Assembly (NCBI GenBank): GCA_026874595.1
Contig: CM049306.1
Coordinates: forward strand, 48,672,019-48,736,018
From: Sipunculus nudus
Taxonomy: Eukaryota > Annelida > Sipuncula > Golfingiida > Sipunculidae
Length of the DNA: 64,000 nt
Direction of reading: 5' to 3'
The notes under the pieces were generated by a model. The model did not search any database and had not been told where the DNA came from. It saw nothing but the letters and a program-made list of their open reading frames with translations. Below are positions 13,771 to 25,489 of this stretch, one piece after another. Made by a program: the position numbers and the translations under genes. The number at the start of each line of letters is the position of its first letter. Position 1 is the stretch's first letter.

Positions 13771-13835
13771 TGAAGTGACGGAAGTACGGAAGGACGGATG
13801 GACGGAAGGACGGACTGACACGTTGATCACTATAG
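13771..13835 (+). repeat. GACGGA-type microsatellite closing the ~145-bp array
   Basis: Imperfect GGACGGA/GGAAGGACGGA repeats lie immediately after the last array unit and before the sequence CACGTTGATCACTATAGGGC. A similar tail follows a single related unit near 46.9 kb, so the microsatellite belongs to the element and is not chance. Confidence 0.8.
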
Positions 13836-14345
13836 GGCACCGCTTGTCAATGTAGGTGGCGCCACCAATACCTCAATTTCAGATACGACTTATGAGACAA
13901 ACATTGGCATAAAATTTGGTGATGACAGCTCCAGCCGTTAGGGTGCTTTTTTGGACAGATGACGAAGTTCAGCTTCCTTTAACTCGGCCAAAAATATCCA
14001 AACTTGAACCATTTGAACAAACTTGAAATAGATTGTTCCAGGGATCATTTCTATGAAATATTTGACAATTTGGCTGGACAGTTTCAGATAAAAAGATTTT
14101 AAACCTTTTTTAGCTTCTTCCCTACAAAATCTAAGAAAATGCATTTAGAAAAAAATAAACAAAATCCGACAGAGTTTTTCAGATGACTGATTATTTGCAA
14201 AAAAATGGGCGATGCTAGCTCCAGGCGTTTTTGAGATAGCTATGGTTAACGTACAGACGACGCACGACTCATGGATGCACGACGCACCGACGCACGACGG
14301 ACGACGCCGCACCATCGCAAAAGCTCACAGGTTCGCTAAAAATAT
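13836..14345. repeat. Dispersed-repeat-like segment with GACGCACGACGG block
   Basis: Two related blocks, 'GGTGATGACAGCTCCAGCCGTT' near 13918 and 'GGGCGATGCTAGCTCCAGGCGTT' near 14206, suggest an internal duplication. The second is followed by GACGCACGACGGACGACGCC and then 'AAAAGCTCACAGGTTCGCT'. I recall this arrangement from interspersed repeats in bivalve genomes; that is memory, not a search. The 68-codon minus ORF within it is not considered coding. Confidence 0.5.
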
Positions 14346-15599
14346 CACATTCTATGAAGAATTATAATCATGTGCGAACTATTAACAATATAACACAAAA
14401 ATGACTTTATACCAAGTTTTAGCCCTTCATCGGGAGCTAAATGTTATAAAACATTCAAGTAAAAAGCATGTGTATAAAATAACAAAAAAAAAAATACATG
14501 AAATTCTCAAGTTCTATTTCAAATTTCTTTTAATAAGGAGATTTGTATTGGACTCGATCTTGGAATTCAAATGACTCGGACTCGAACAGGGTGGACTTGT
14601 ACTCAAAACTCAAGGTCTGGAGACTTGCACTCGGACTCGGATCTTGTAGACTCCACTACTTGTACTGAACAGATGTACTGTTTCTTCCATTTTGAATGAA
14701 GTGTCCCTCGCTGAAGCTGTCATAATAGTCAGGCTCTCATTTATGACGTCACATAAACGAAACCGGAAAAGACTGAAAGGACATAGTTATAAAACTGACA
14801 GCTTAAAGATCGTCAGATAAAAGTACCAAAGTCTACAGAACGCTACGACAGAGAGTCGGCGTAGATTGGAATATTTTTTTTCTTAAACTCTGAAATGTGA
14901 CAACACAAAAGCTTATTGAATATAAACTAGGGTACGAATTAAATTGTTAAGTGTCTCAGAAATGACTGCTTGTCCCGAAAAACGGGGTGACGCTTCAAGC
15001 GCCACAACCAATTACCGCTATTGATAGATCCAGCAGCAAGTCTCACAGGTCACGTTGACAAAGCAGGTCAACTCGACTGAAGACAGTGTATGGTGACGAC
15101 CAAAACGGTTGAAGATTCTCTGTGAAGCTCCTCTTCATAGGGACTCTCTGGGGGAATATAGATTGATCGCAGGAAGCCAAAGAGAAAGCATAAACTGGGA
15201 TAGTGTTCCATCATTAGCGGTGGACAAAGCGTCCCTCTGCCGGTTATGGGAGTTAACAAGACACACAGACGGGAGTACCGGCATAAAGGTCGTTGATGGC
15301 GACCGAAGTAGGTTGTAATAAGGTCATTGTCGGGTGCAAAAGTGCATCGGTTTACTACGTCTTGTTAGCTTTATTTTCCGATATTCAGGCCATAAAACCT
15401 GTGACCTGTCTCGTTATGGGACTGAGCTCCTCCTTACAATTGAGATCAGAGCGTCTTTACTTATACTAGTCACTGCTGTCATGGCCGTGCTGTGTCCGTG
15501 AGGTTGTTGTAATATGTGACTGAATACCAAGCCTGGTGATCTATATAATGTTTCATGAGAATATTGCAGTTTCTCCGGTTTTTAGGAGGTAGGTTCTGT
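14346..15599. other. Unassigned stretch, no gene seen
   Basis: Includes a less AT-rich patch at 15.0-15.3 kb with overlapping ORFs on both strands (63 and 69 codons). Neither is recognisable. A CTTGGA/ACTCGGACT-rich patch lies near 14.55-14.66 kb. Confidence 0.4.
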
Positions 15600-15955
15600 T
15601 ATCGAAAATTTAAGGGCAATACCTTATGCAAGTCGAAGCGTTTACGAGTTTGGAAATCGAAAATTAAAGAGTATATCCTATGCAGACAAAAAACTTTCAT
15701 GTTTATCCGTTTTTTAATCGAAAATTAAAGAGAAATATCCTATTCAAATAAATGCATTCATGTTCAAGAGTCACAATCGCATATTAATTAGTTATGTCTT
15801 ATGCAGATAAAAGAAACTTTATTTTCACATATTTTTCACATTAAAGAGTCTGTTGTTCTAAAATAAAAAAAGAAAAATACCTTTTGCAAATAGAACCGTT
15901 CATGTTTAAAAGTGTTGCAAGCGAAAATTAAATGATAATATACAAATAAGTTTTC
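15600..15955 (+). repeat. Degenerate ~60-bp tandem array
   Basis: A unit of the form AATCGAAAATTAAAGAG-AATATCCTATGCA-(A/G)ATAAA...TTCATGTTT recurs near 15603, 15656, 15717, 15777 and, after an interruption, 15875-15935. Order and spacing are kept although single bases have drifted. Confidence 0.65.
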
Positions 15956-16620
15956 GCGTAGAAGTGAGCGTTTCGCTTTTTCATTCATTTTCCAGTCAAA
16001 AGTAAACCTCAACTGTATACCTGAGCTACGGATTTTTTTTATCGCACACAGTGTATGTTGTTAGAATGTAAACAAACATGTCCAACAGTTGGTCTGTTTA
16101 TTTTATGTGACAATGCAATTGTAGGCCATGAGGCGTTTTCAGAAATGACGAAAAGATCAGTTTCTTCATCGAAAGTTTAATAGCGATTTTTGGTATTACA
16201 AGTTCTGTCCCTCCGACATTTTATGTGTAAAAAGCAAAACTGTCTCTGTCCAGTACCCGTATGTAGAAATCACATGCACCAGCGTTATTTGTCCGACCAT
16301 GGGCATACACTGGACACATTATTGCGGGAATATATTTAGAAAAAAATATGTACAACTAATTATAATACCGACTCATGATAACTTGCTGAAAATGTCGACG
16401 CCCAAGAAATGAACCAAAAATAATAATCTGAAGAATAGGCACCCGGCCTGGCCGCAATGTCTTTGTGCAAGGAGTAAGATTAGATCATGCGATTGGAGAG
16501 ACATGATATTAGTTAACCTTATGGATTTTATCTGGATTATATGCTCGGCGCTAGAAATAACCCGGTATATCGAAGCGAATCACAGACGCCCGAGATCGAT
16601 ATTTCAGCATTGAACATTAT

Positions 16621-16701
16621 GAGCCGAGGAGGGGAACGATATTGGAAACTCCCGCTCTGTTGTCCAAAGCCTTAACCACTAGGCGACGTCCTAACGCCGC
16701 C
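16621..16701 (-). repeat. tRNA-derived SINE head or tRNA pseudogene
   Basis: Read on the minus strand, the sequence contains TCGCCTAGTGGTTAAGGC (16669-16686), a good RNA polymerase III A-box, and a degenerate B-box-like ATCGTTCC about 40 bases later. The arms do not form a clean cloverleaf, so a functional tRNA is unlikely. It fits the head of a tRNA-derived SINE. Confidence 0.55.
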
Positions 16702-18117
16702 GAAAAATAAGTATATGGCTGCAAACCCCATGCATGGGCTACGTTGACCGCTCTATCACAGAACCAATCATATGTATTGGCTGATTTACACTGCCTGAAA
16801 TATTAGAGGTTGTGTGATTAATGCCGGACAGACATTCTTTATTTGAACATATTTCTTTTAAACGGTATTACGCTATGCTTCATGTGGTGATTTAAAGGGG
16901 GAGGTGTTTCTCAGCTAGATCGGAACTACGTATTATTAGAAGCAAATATTTATGTATGACAAGACGGTTTTGGATTACGCGTACTCTGTCGCCCGTCAGT
17001 GTTGTTTTGGGTATTACGTCTGTAATTGAACAAACGCTCTACAATAAAAGACAGAATGCGATTGGCGACCCTACCCTACTACAACCCTGGTGAAATGCAA
17101 TTGAATAATTTTCCTCTGTGATTTTATTATCTAGATATTACGGTACATAATAATATCCCAGTATATTGTAGTGACTCCAAATTTAAGGCGAATATGTACT
17201 GTAGTTTCTGAGTTACAGTTCCTATCATATTCACATCCTAAAATGGACATGCTGTCTACACAACACTGTTGTATATCCGTCCCTCCACGATATTTGCTTA
17301 GGAAGAAGAATATATTGGAAACCGAATGGATATATAAGCAATAAGCGATCCGATACACAAAACATGCGCTTAAAGTGACCGTTGTCGTATACGTGTATAC
17401 ATGTTCACACATGGTTTGTTCGTTTTATTGGTTGGGTCGCTGACACCACTGGCGTGATATTGACCCAAACACGATTGTTTAGCGAGACTCTGTGGGTTAC
17501 ACAGATAAGGAGTGCTCGAAAATATCAACACAACCACAATGAATACATCTGCAATATATGATAGGTTTAATTTAAGACCAGAAATATGGCCTGTAATAAG
17601 TGCTGCCAATTTACTGAGGGTGCACGTGACATGACCATTGCTGATAGTTATTATGTAGATATTTAAAGTTCTCTATGCATTTTGCTGGGAAAAGCTGGAA
17701 GTTAAGAGTTAGCGAAGGCCAGATTTTAAGTGACAATATTTAAAGGTATTCACCTCCCTTTTCTGTATCATATATATGATTTCTGACTAATTCTGCGTTC
17801 ATATAAATGTATATAAACATATAAACTGTAAGTTATTCCTGTAACTTTCTTACAGCGCCTCTGTGATTAAAGTTTGAAATTGTTAATCCTCGGTCAACAC
17901 GGTTCATGCGTCAGCGTTGACAAACAGAAAGACTATGTTACCTAATGCAGGTTTTCACGGGGCACGCGAAGGATGCGAATGTCAAAAGAGGTAAGTCCAA
18001 CGTTCGGAACAGTTTTACTCCGAATGTGTCGAGACATTTTTCGTGATTTTGAACGTCATGCGACATTTAAACATATGTGGCGCAATTATCTGTTACTTCT
18101 TTTACAATAAATCTGCA
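16702..18117. other. Unassigned stretch, no gene seen
   Basis: Minus-strand ORFs of 93 and 79 codons overlap at 17131-17609 but show no domain or splice structure that I recognise. Confidence 0.4.
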
Positions 18118-18593
18118 TTTAAAAAGGCCCAATTTCCTATCTTACCATTATAAACTAAAGGTAATATCTCAGAGCTTTTATAAAATTAGGCCAGAAAACG
18201 TGGATATCACCTCACACAGGCTGCTTGTTGTGTATATATCAATGTGTTTATAATATGTGGGGGCCCGTCAAAATAATCAAGACAAATTAAGCAAGGGCAT
18301 CTGGCAGTAAGTCAGATAAGCCAGAACTTTGCTAATGGCGTTTTGTAGCAAGCGACCTTTTTACCTCCGCATATATGCAACCTACCGCCTAAGGTTACAT
18401 ATGTTTGTCCCGGTTGTCATCATTGCTGTGTTTAAAAACATGTTGTTGATAAACAAATGCATATATCCTTCATGAAGGCGTGATAAGAACTTTTCACAAC
18501 CAATAATACCCTTAAAACATTAATATATACACTGAGGAAGCCAGAAATCACATAATTATTTTCTCAAACGGTAGAGGAATGGGCTCCTTTAAA
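18118..18593. mobile_element. MITE family A, copy 2
   Basis: It is collinear with copies at 9816-10290 and 36400-36886. The left end reads AAAAAGGCCCAATTTCCTAT and the right end AGAGGAATGGGCTCCTTTAAA, which pair as terminal inverted repeats of about 20 bp. It is about 476 bp, with no coding capacity. Confidence 0.85.
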
Positions 18594-19209
18594 TGCACAG
18601 GCAATAGCTTTTGCATTATAACCTAAGCTTGGTTAAGATGTCCGAGGCATATGAAGAAAGCATGTAGACAGGCAGAGCTTTTATATAGATAGAATAAACA
18701 CAAGGCCTGTGTATAATGGATGGAAATATTGCGCCAGGTTCCGCAAATGACCATTAGATCACAAGCCTGTGAAATCTTTAAACTATGTTCATCAGCTCAT
18801 CTTGTATTATGGTTTATGTCGGGTCATTTAAAGCAAAGCCGTCATTGATTTTTAATCCTGAGTAAATTGTCTGGGGTTGGTTCTCGATCGTTTTAGCACT
18901 TAGATCGGAAGTTCTAACGTTGACTGGATTGCATTCTCGGGAATAGGATTCCTTTTAATGCACATGAATGTTAAATCCTGAAAATAAAATTTACTAAGGA
19001 AGGACCACTATATTGTAAATTTAAACCCGTTAAAGGTGTTCTGGGCTCTGTTTTCACTAAGTTTATTGGAACGATACTTCCGACTTCGGTTATAAATCAG
19101 GACCTGATTTACACGATGGTAGTCTTGGTGAGGCCATATACTGGTTTCCTCTGTGACATCTTCCGATCTGGCCCGACTTAAGATTGGTATGCCCCTATAA
19201 CCTACATTC
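18594..19209. other. Unassigned stretch, no gene seen
   Basis: Nothing recognisable except a weak half-copy of the palindromic unit described downstream, near 19160-19200. Confidence 0.4.
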
Positions 19210-19440
19210 GTTATTGGGCCGCCTACCCTAAGATCGGTCAGACCCAATAACTGATGTCGGTTATTGGTTCAAACCCATCTTCAGATGGGTCAGGCCCAAT
19301 AACCGATCAACAATATCAACTTGGAACAAGACCATTTCCCGATGTTATTTATATTTTTTTCCTATGTCGTTTATTGGTTCAGACCCATCTTAAGATGTCA
19401 TGCCCAATAACCGATCAAGAATATACAATTTGCACAGACC
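19210..19440. repeat. Run of ~45-bp palindromes
   Basis: Three near-palindromes lie at 19210-19251, 19258-19305 and 19368-19413. Each begins (C)GTTATTGG, carries ACCCATCTT/AAGATGGGT at its centre and ends CCAATAACCG. The last two are also followed by related GATCAACAATATCAACTTG-type sequence, so they form a tandem pair with a ~110-bp period. ORFs across this region are artefacts. Confidence 0.8.
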
Positions 19441-19718
19441 CATCCTCTAATGATCATTTACAGATATTAAATACATTAGCTTTCTCAAAAATAAAAATAG
19501 ACATACATTTAAATTGATTTCAATTTATTGAAAAAATATTACAATCTATGTCCAAAGAAACAGAACTTTCGCAGGTTTTTAATTGTCCAGATACCTTCTA
19601 CATATGATACAATAAAATATACAAACTACAGTCCTAAGGAATCAAAAATTAACATTTATTTCATCTTTTTCTTCTTTTTTTAAATTCAAAGTTGTGAGCA
19701 TGCATCGGTAGATCATAA

Positions 19719-19754
19719 TCGGATATTGGGACAGTCCCATCTCAAGATGGGTCA
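19719..19754. repeat. Isolated copy of the 19.2-kb palindrome
   Basis: TCGGATATTGGGACAGTCCC followed by ATCTCAAGATGGGTC matches the same palindromic unit with a degraded right arm. Confidence 0.65.
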
Positions 19755-20589
19755 GATGGGAGAATGGCGTACGGCATACACTAAATTTAAGCTTTAGCAG
19801 CTCCAGGTCACAGCACTGCATGGCCTTCATTACCAAAAATACCAGAGACATCATTGCAACTTCCATTTTAGATGGCAACAGATAATATTTTAGAATTAAT
19901 AGGGACCTAATCAGATACCAGGTATGTTAAATTTACACGGTGTATAACGTTTTCTCCTTGAGATATTATGGTATCTGCTTATATTTCCTTATAAAACCAT
20001 TTGCTTACTCCTGTATATAAGTGGAAAAAAAAACTTGCACTGGGCTCTATCAACGGCGCATTATACACATAGCGAGCATGCATCCTGGTCTACTTCACAA
20101 ACCAAACTTTGTCATGGTTCTAACCGATGCTTCTTTCGTTTTTCTTTCTTGTTACATAAGAAAGATAAAAACTGCTAGATAAAACAGCTGAAATGTGGAT
20201 AGAAAATCCATCTGCCGGGTTGTTTTTGCTAGGAAACAAATTTGAGCAAATTTTAACTAAAGACGTGACTAAATGTTTATGTACCGTAAATGTAAGAGCT
20301 TTGGCCAATCTGCTCTTGTAAGATAAGGTAGAACTTATTAAAAGTGAAGATATTTCAAATTCTGTAAGGATGACATATAATAGTTAACTGACAAACAAAG
20401 GGCCGCGGGGAGCTGATACAGGTGATTATAAAAATAAATATGCGGATGTGGTTTTTAACCAATGATTGCCCAAGTTTTGCAATATTTTGCTGCTTTTAAA
20501 ACTGGCTTTCCGGCGAAGGACTTTAGTAACAGAAAGACAAAAGAAAACTTATTTAAACGTGTAAGTTTAAGTTTAATTAACTCTGAAAA
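19755..20589. other. Unassigned stretch, no gene seen
   Basis: Only 62-78-codon ORFs without recognisable features. No repeats were matched. Confidence 0.4.
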
Positions 20590-20835
20590 TAACTATAAAC
20601 TTTATTCTATAATCAAATACTTCAATTCATTCTATAACTAAAAACTTTATTTCCATGGCTCCGATGGGAGAGGTGGAGGAGGTGGTGTGCAGGTCTGTAG
20701 AGGTGGAGGAAACCGGAAAACACCTTGGCAGGACTCCAAAACCCACTGTCATGGTAACTCCGGTGATCGAACTCCGGTATTCAGGGGAGAGAGTCGGGGA
20801 TTTTACCACTCGTCTGTTCAGGGGTCAAATCGTTC
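20590..20835 (-). mobile_element. tRNA-derived SINE, minus strand
   Basis: On the minus strand the order is: an A-box-like CAGACGAGTGGTAAAA, a B-box-like GAGTTCGATCACC, a body containing TTTTCCGGTTTCCTCCACC, and a 3' tail of tandem TATAGAATAAAGTTTATAG-type units. This is head, body and repeat tail of a SINE. The overlapping ORFs of 60, 68 and 64 codons on both strands are by-products. The same head type recurs at about 43050. Confidence 0.75.
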
Positions 20836-21338
20836 GCAAATTGTACAGAAGTTTTGCGTGATGTTATATGCAGTTGCTTGACTCTTCAAAATTCTGAATG
20901 CTATAAAGCACTCAAAAACCTGCATATACCTGAAGATTGAAATATATAATAATAGATTCGGTTTTAGTTCCTAAAGTCTCCTCTCCACCATAAATTACAA
21001 GAAACGAAAGAAGTTGATATTCCATACAAAGGTACAGATAAATAAATAAATAAAAAAAATAAAGGAGAGACCTGGAGACCTTAATGAAAACATACCCTAC
21101 ATATATGAAATTACATATTTCTCTTTGTTTTTTTCAGCAATTCTGGTACTGATATTGTATTTTTTTTTCAATTATTTTAATTCAGTTAGGTCCTACTTTG
21201 TCTGTTTGCAGCTTTACGGAAAACCCCTTTGATGATATTGGAAAGTTAGGGTAACACATCCAAGAAACAAGCCATTAAATTGTGAAGATTGTTTTGATCA
21301 GCATGAAGCAATTTGAATTGAAAGGATTTTTCCGCATT
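20836..21338. other. Unassigned stretch, no gene seen
   Basis: Contains an A-rich AAATAAATAAATAAA patch near 21.04 kb and nothing else recognised. Confidence 0.4.
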
Positions 21339-21358
21339 GGGGGGGGGGGGGGGGGGGG
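21339..21358 (+). repeat. Poly-G run (20 G)
   Basis: An uninterrupted run of 20 G in AT-rich DNA. Similar runs recur at about 38800, 41066, 41140, 49850 and 52853. Lengths may be affected by sequencing error. Confidence 0.9.
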
Positions 21359-22696
21359 ATTCACTAGATTCAGGGGCTGATTTTGTTCAAGTGTTCGCTC
21401 GTGAACTGGACTTCTTGAACCATTACATCGTGTACACGGGGATACAATAAAGTCTGATCAGGATCTTAGCGGAGGTGTAGGCCTACATGAGGTCTGCGAC
21501 TACTGCTTTAGCTAATACTGAGTTGAATGTAAGGTCATAATATCAGGCGTTAATTCCAGTATGATCAGATTGGCTATCGGACGTGTTGGTGGCTGTAACA
21601 AACAGAGACCTAAAAAGTAACCATTTTTGCTATATAAAAAAACGGACAAAATTGAAAGCATTGTCATCAGCCGGATCTAAGTAGCACTGAAGAAAGGCGA
21701 CAAGGATAGCGAGGAATTATCGCCATTGACTGAAAACAGGGACACACGTGTGCAGGATATAGGAGATAACAGTTGATTTAATTACAAAATACCAGTAAGT
21801 GACGCAACAGGCGACATGTCAGTTCTGTCTAGGCACGGCGACATAATAGAAGCGTCAGCAATGCTTGCCTGATAGACATATCGTCCCGGACCAGCCCCGC
21901 CCCCTACCAGATCGGGGCGTGACAAAGCGCCATATCGCAATTCGGCCTTGTAATTACATGTCTAAGTTCAGCAGGCCGGGAACATATTATCTCCGCCTGC
22001 TTTTTTTTTCGCTTTTCTTTTACATGGCCGATTTTTTAAAGAAAAAGATCACGAGTAAAAAGTGAGAACCTAAAAGATAGACGTTATTTGTGATAAAATC
22101 AAAGGTATTTATACAAACATAGAAATGATAAATAATAAAATATAATATCAAATAGAAATAAAACCATACATTACTGTAACAAGGCATATATAATTTTCCT
22201 AATATTCATTTTTATTAACTTTCTATATTACATTATATTCCCATAACAATTATTCAACATTAATACTATCATTCTAATAACTGCAATTTGATACCTGTAA
22301 AATGCAATCCTAATAAATGGATAAATCTTCTGATAACAAAAAAGAATAGAAAAGGAAGAATTAAACATTTCATGAGTTGTAACGAAAAGAAAACTTGCAG
22401 GAGCAGAATATTAAATTATATAACTGAAAATGTTGTCTCAGATAGCGACGTTTATCTTGAAATATAGGTTCCACTGGGATATATGTATGGTAATCTGATG
22501 TTACTAGCATTAAAGGTCTTCTTCGAAACATCGATTAACCAGCAACGGCCTGCCATTAGTTATTTCAATTTGGTCACGATACCGAGGTGGTCGTTGTGCG
22601 AGGTTGTATTGTAGTTGCAAGTCTGTAACTTTACCGCGTGACTGGCCCGATAGTCCCTTACAAAACTGCATAAATAATCATTTCTACGCTCCGGAC
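21359..22696. other. Unassigned stretch, no gene seen
   Basis: A GC-rich patch at 21.84-21.99 kb is followed by strongly AT-rich sequence to 22.4 kb. No domain or repeat was recognised. Confidence 0.4.
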
Positions 22697-22736
22697 ACAG
22701 CGTGTGACCTCCAGGGACCTCCCAGTCACACGCTGT
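22697..22736. repeat. 12-bp perfect stem hairpin
   Basis: ACAGCGTGTGAC and GTCACACGCTGT are exact reverse complements around 16 bases that are themselves partly self-complementary (AGGGACCTCCC). It lies in a less AT-rich block (22.56-23.2 kb) with overlapping ORFs on both strands that I cannot assign. Confidence 0.6.
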
Positions 22737-23364
22737 AAAAAATGGAAGGATTCTACAGGTTTGGTCATCAGATGCTTTTCGGGAGAAACCCAGCCTACTG
22801 AATGCTCCGTAAAACAAAATCTGATTGCCTCAGCGTGTAAATAAAGATGGCTGAATCAATGCGGAACCCGTTAGGCGGCACTGCAAGAGAGGAAATTTTA
22901 AAACAGCGGGGATAACTGACCTCAGGCGACACCAGCAAGTTAGTATAGAGACTTTCCTGAAAGGTGACGATTGCATCGTGTATATTCCATTGGGGTCGGA
23001 AAAAGTCTGTGCTGCCAAGCATTTTCGACCGCATTGCAAATCGACCGGCACCTCCAAGAACATTCGATACCTGCAACGTGATTGGTTAAATTTTACGCAG
23101 AATTCAATTCCACAGAGACAGCACCGCCTGGTGGCCAAACCTGACGGACCCCCACGGTTCGTGCAGCGGTTATAGCGGAGCGAAAAAATGAGAATAGCCC
23201 AACCGCTGCTTATGGAGCGTAACTCATTACGAGATGATAGTTCCTTATAGCAACCGGGGGATCAGGTGTACTTGATGGTAAACAGTCAACGTCCAGAGCC
23301 TGTATCTACTTTGTAAAACCAAGTGTCATTGATGATGCGACCTGTCCCGCTTGTGAAATGAGGT

Positions 23365-23422
23365 AAAAAATGTTTCACATTTTTTACATGTTCCACATTT
23401 TTCAAATGTTTCACATTTTCTC
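23365..23422 (+). repeat. Three ~18-bp tandem units, ATGTTTCACATTTTT
   Basis: TGTTTCACAT, TGTTCCACAT and TGTTTCACAT start at 23371, 23389 and 23408, a period of 18-19 bp. Confidence 0.75.
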
Positions 23423-25080
23423 TTTAACTGTCCGACAAATACGTTGCAGCATGTTTTAAGCTAATGTTTTCCTTAAAGGGTGTCCTAAAACTGGATAAAC
23501 AATGTTGTTGGTATACAGAGGTGTTAATTGAAACATGTATTTTTTTCATTAACACTGAAAGATTTATCATTGACAATTAAACTGAACAGTATATACACTG
23601 GAATCCACATTTGATAAATTGTTATTACTATTAATATATGTGCTTTGGTCCATTTAAACAGTAATAGCATTTTCTTTTTTCGTCTCATACGTACACTGTG
23701 TCAGCATTTACAGTAGCTTTATATGTGTGAGACTTTGTTAATTCATATATGTTATAGTCATTATTATAAATATGTGTCTTGGAAATCACATTTTGGCCTT
23801 TATTAGAGGTCGGGACTGGTTCTAAAATATTGTTCGATGACTGAAAGAAAAAAAAGAAGCCATGATCGATTATTAAGCGATAATTCTATGTACCATCTGT
23901 ATTACCGTGAAACTTGCTTCAAGAATTATACCTCAAATACTGACCAAGAAAATCCAGTTTTATAGTACATTATTCTGAAAGGTCAAGGTAATGGACAAGT
24001 TGTTGCTGACGTTCAGCTTCAGTTTTAATGCTCTTTGCTACTTTGCTTCGCGTTTTAATATTGTCTCTGACTGGATTATCATATTTGTAATGGTTAATAT
24101 GACTTCTTTACATTTACATACAAAAATCGTTAAGGAACTATTTTGTGAAAATGTACCCGATTTAATTATCAAAGAAAATGAGCAATCATTGATATAATCG
24201 ATTAATTCGCACACCACTATCCAATATCAACCGTGTGTGATCGACGTAAAGTAAATAACAGGAAAATTATATTTGGTAAAAATGTTTTGTGTAGTGACTT
24301 TGGATTCCTGCTGACCATGAAAAGGTCTGGTATACCAAGTCTTTAGAAAGCTATTAAATGTAGACAGAATGACGATAGACCTGAGACAGTCGTCTATAAA
24401 CGGGAACAAAGGGCTGGGCCAGCTGGTAGGTGGGTGGCCCCTTGGCATCTGACAAATGTATCAAGCAACTCTTAATGGCACTTCGTTACTGATACAATTT
24501 ACCCTGCAATAAAAAGGCAATAAAAGCAAGGGTTACAAGCCGAAATGGAACAAAAAAGCTATAAATAACGCACACTCACGAGAAAATGCTGTTCCAAATG
24601 CTAAATTTAATGAAAAATCAACCAGCACGCAATCCATGTTGTTTTGGTAATTTTCGAACAAATTCAATTACTTCTCGATCAAAATGGTAGACACTCTCTC
24701 AATGTAATTTCAGATCTCAGTTCTGATAGAGGGTCTTATATAATAGCCTATCAGATACCGCATCCTGTTTTCAGCCAACTTAACTCAGTTATAACCCAAA
24801 GACTTGAGGGACACAGTGGCCACAAACTTATCTGTACCCATAAACAGATGTCTAATGTACGAATTACCGAGAAAGACTCCAGATATAAAGGTCTTAGAAG
24901 ATTATTTGCTGGAGTATTTTTTTCTAAAACACCTCAGCAATAATCAGAGCAACGTCTTACTTGTACGCCTTTTTGGTAGTTCTGCATGATCTACAAGGGT
25001 AGAGTTAATAACATCAGTTATTCCGTCTTTGAGGTTATATCGAGATTATAGCATTTTGCCATTTTAGCTCTGACCGGGAC
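23423..25080. other. Unassigned stretch, no gene seen
   Basis: ORFs at 23991-24197, 24227-24448 (minus) and 24644-24943 (99 codons) show no recognisable domain or splice structure. Confidence 0.4.
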
Positions 25081-25215
25081 CAATATGGTGTAAAGACTTC
25101 CGGTTTTAACACCATTTCAAGTTATCCCCCCGGTAATCTAAATTTGTAGATTAACCCCCGGGAGTAGACTAAACGCATCATCAGGTTAATCCCTCCCCCC
25201 ACTATTCAGATTACC
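25081..25215. repeat. C-rich repeat with recurring GATTAMCCCC
   Basis: GGTAATCTA...TAGATTAACC forms a short inverted repeat, and GATTAACCCCC, GGTTAATCCC and AGATTACCCCC follow within 100 bp. A related patch with GAGTTACCCCAGGGGGTTATC lies near 27150, beyond the LTR-like element, so the two may be parts of one older repeat. Confidence 0.4.
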
Positions 25216-25489
25216 CCCTCGCTGATAAACAAGGGCCTAGGTGCACAAAAAGTCTCCAGCCATATGTTTACCATGGCAAGTGCTGCACCAGTAAAACCAT
25301 TATTTCCGAAACCTTGGCAAGAACCTGTTTTTACAATAAAAAAACTAACAAAATTCACACTGTATTTAAAAAAAAAGAAAATGCATGATTAGCTTTTAAG
25401 TTTTCAAGATGACCATGTTTTAATTGAGAGCAATGGGGAAAGAAATTTTAACAAATTTGAACAAATGGATACCTGAACACTAAATATGG

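Noticed and set aside
20627-20881. Three overlapping ORFs as a small gene
   Set aside because: They lie in a tRNA-derived SINE on the minus strand.
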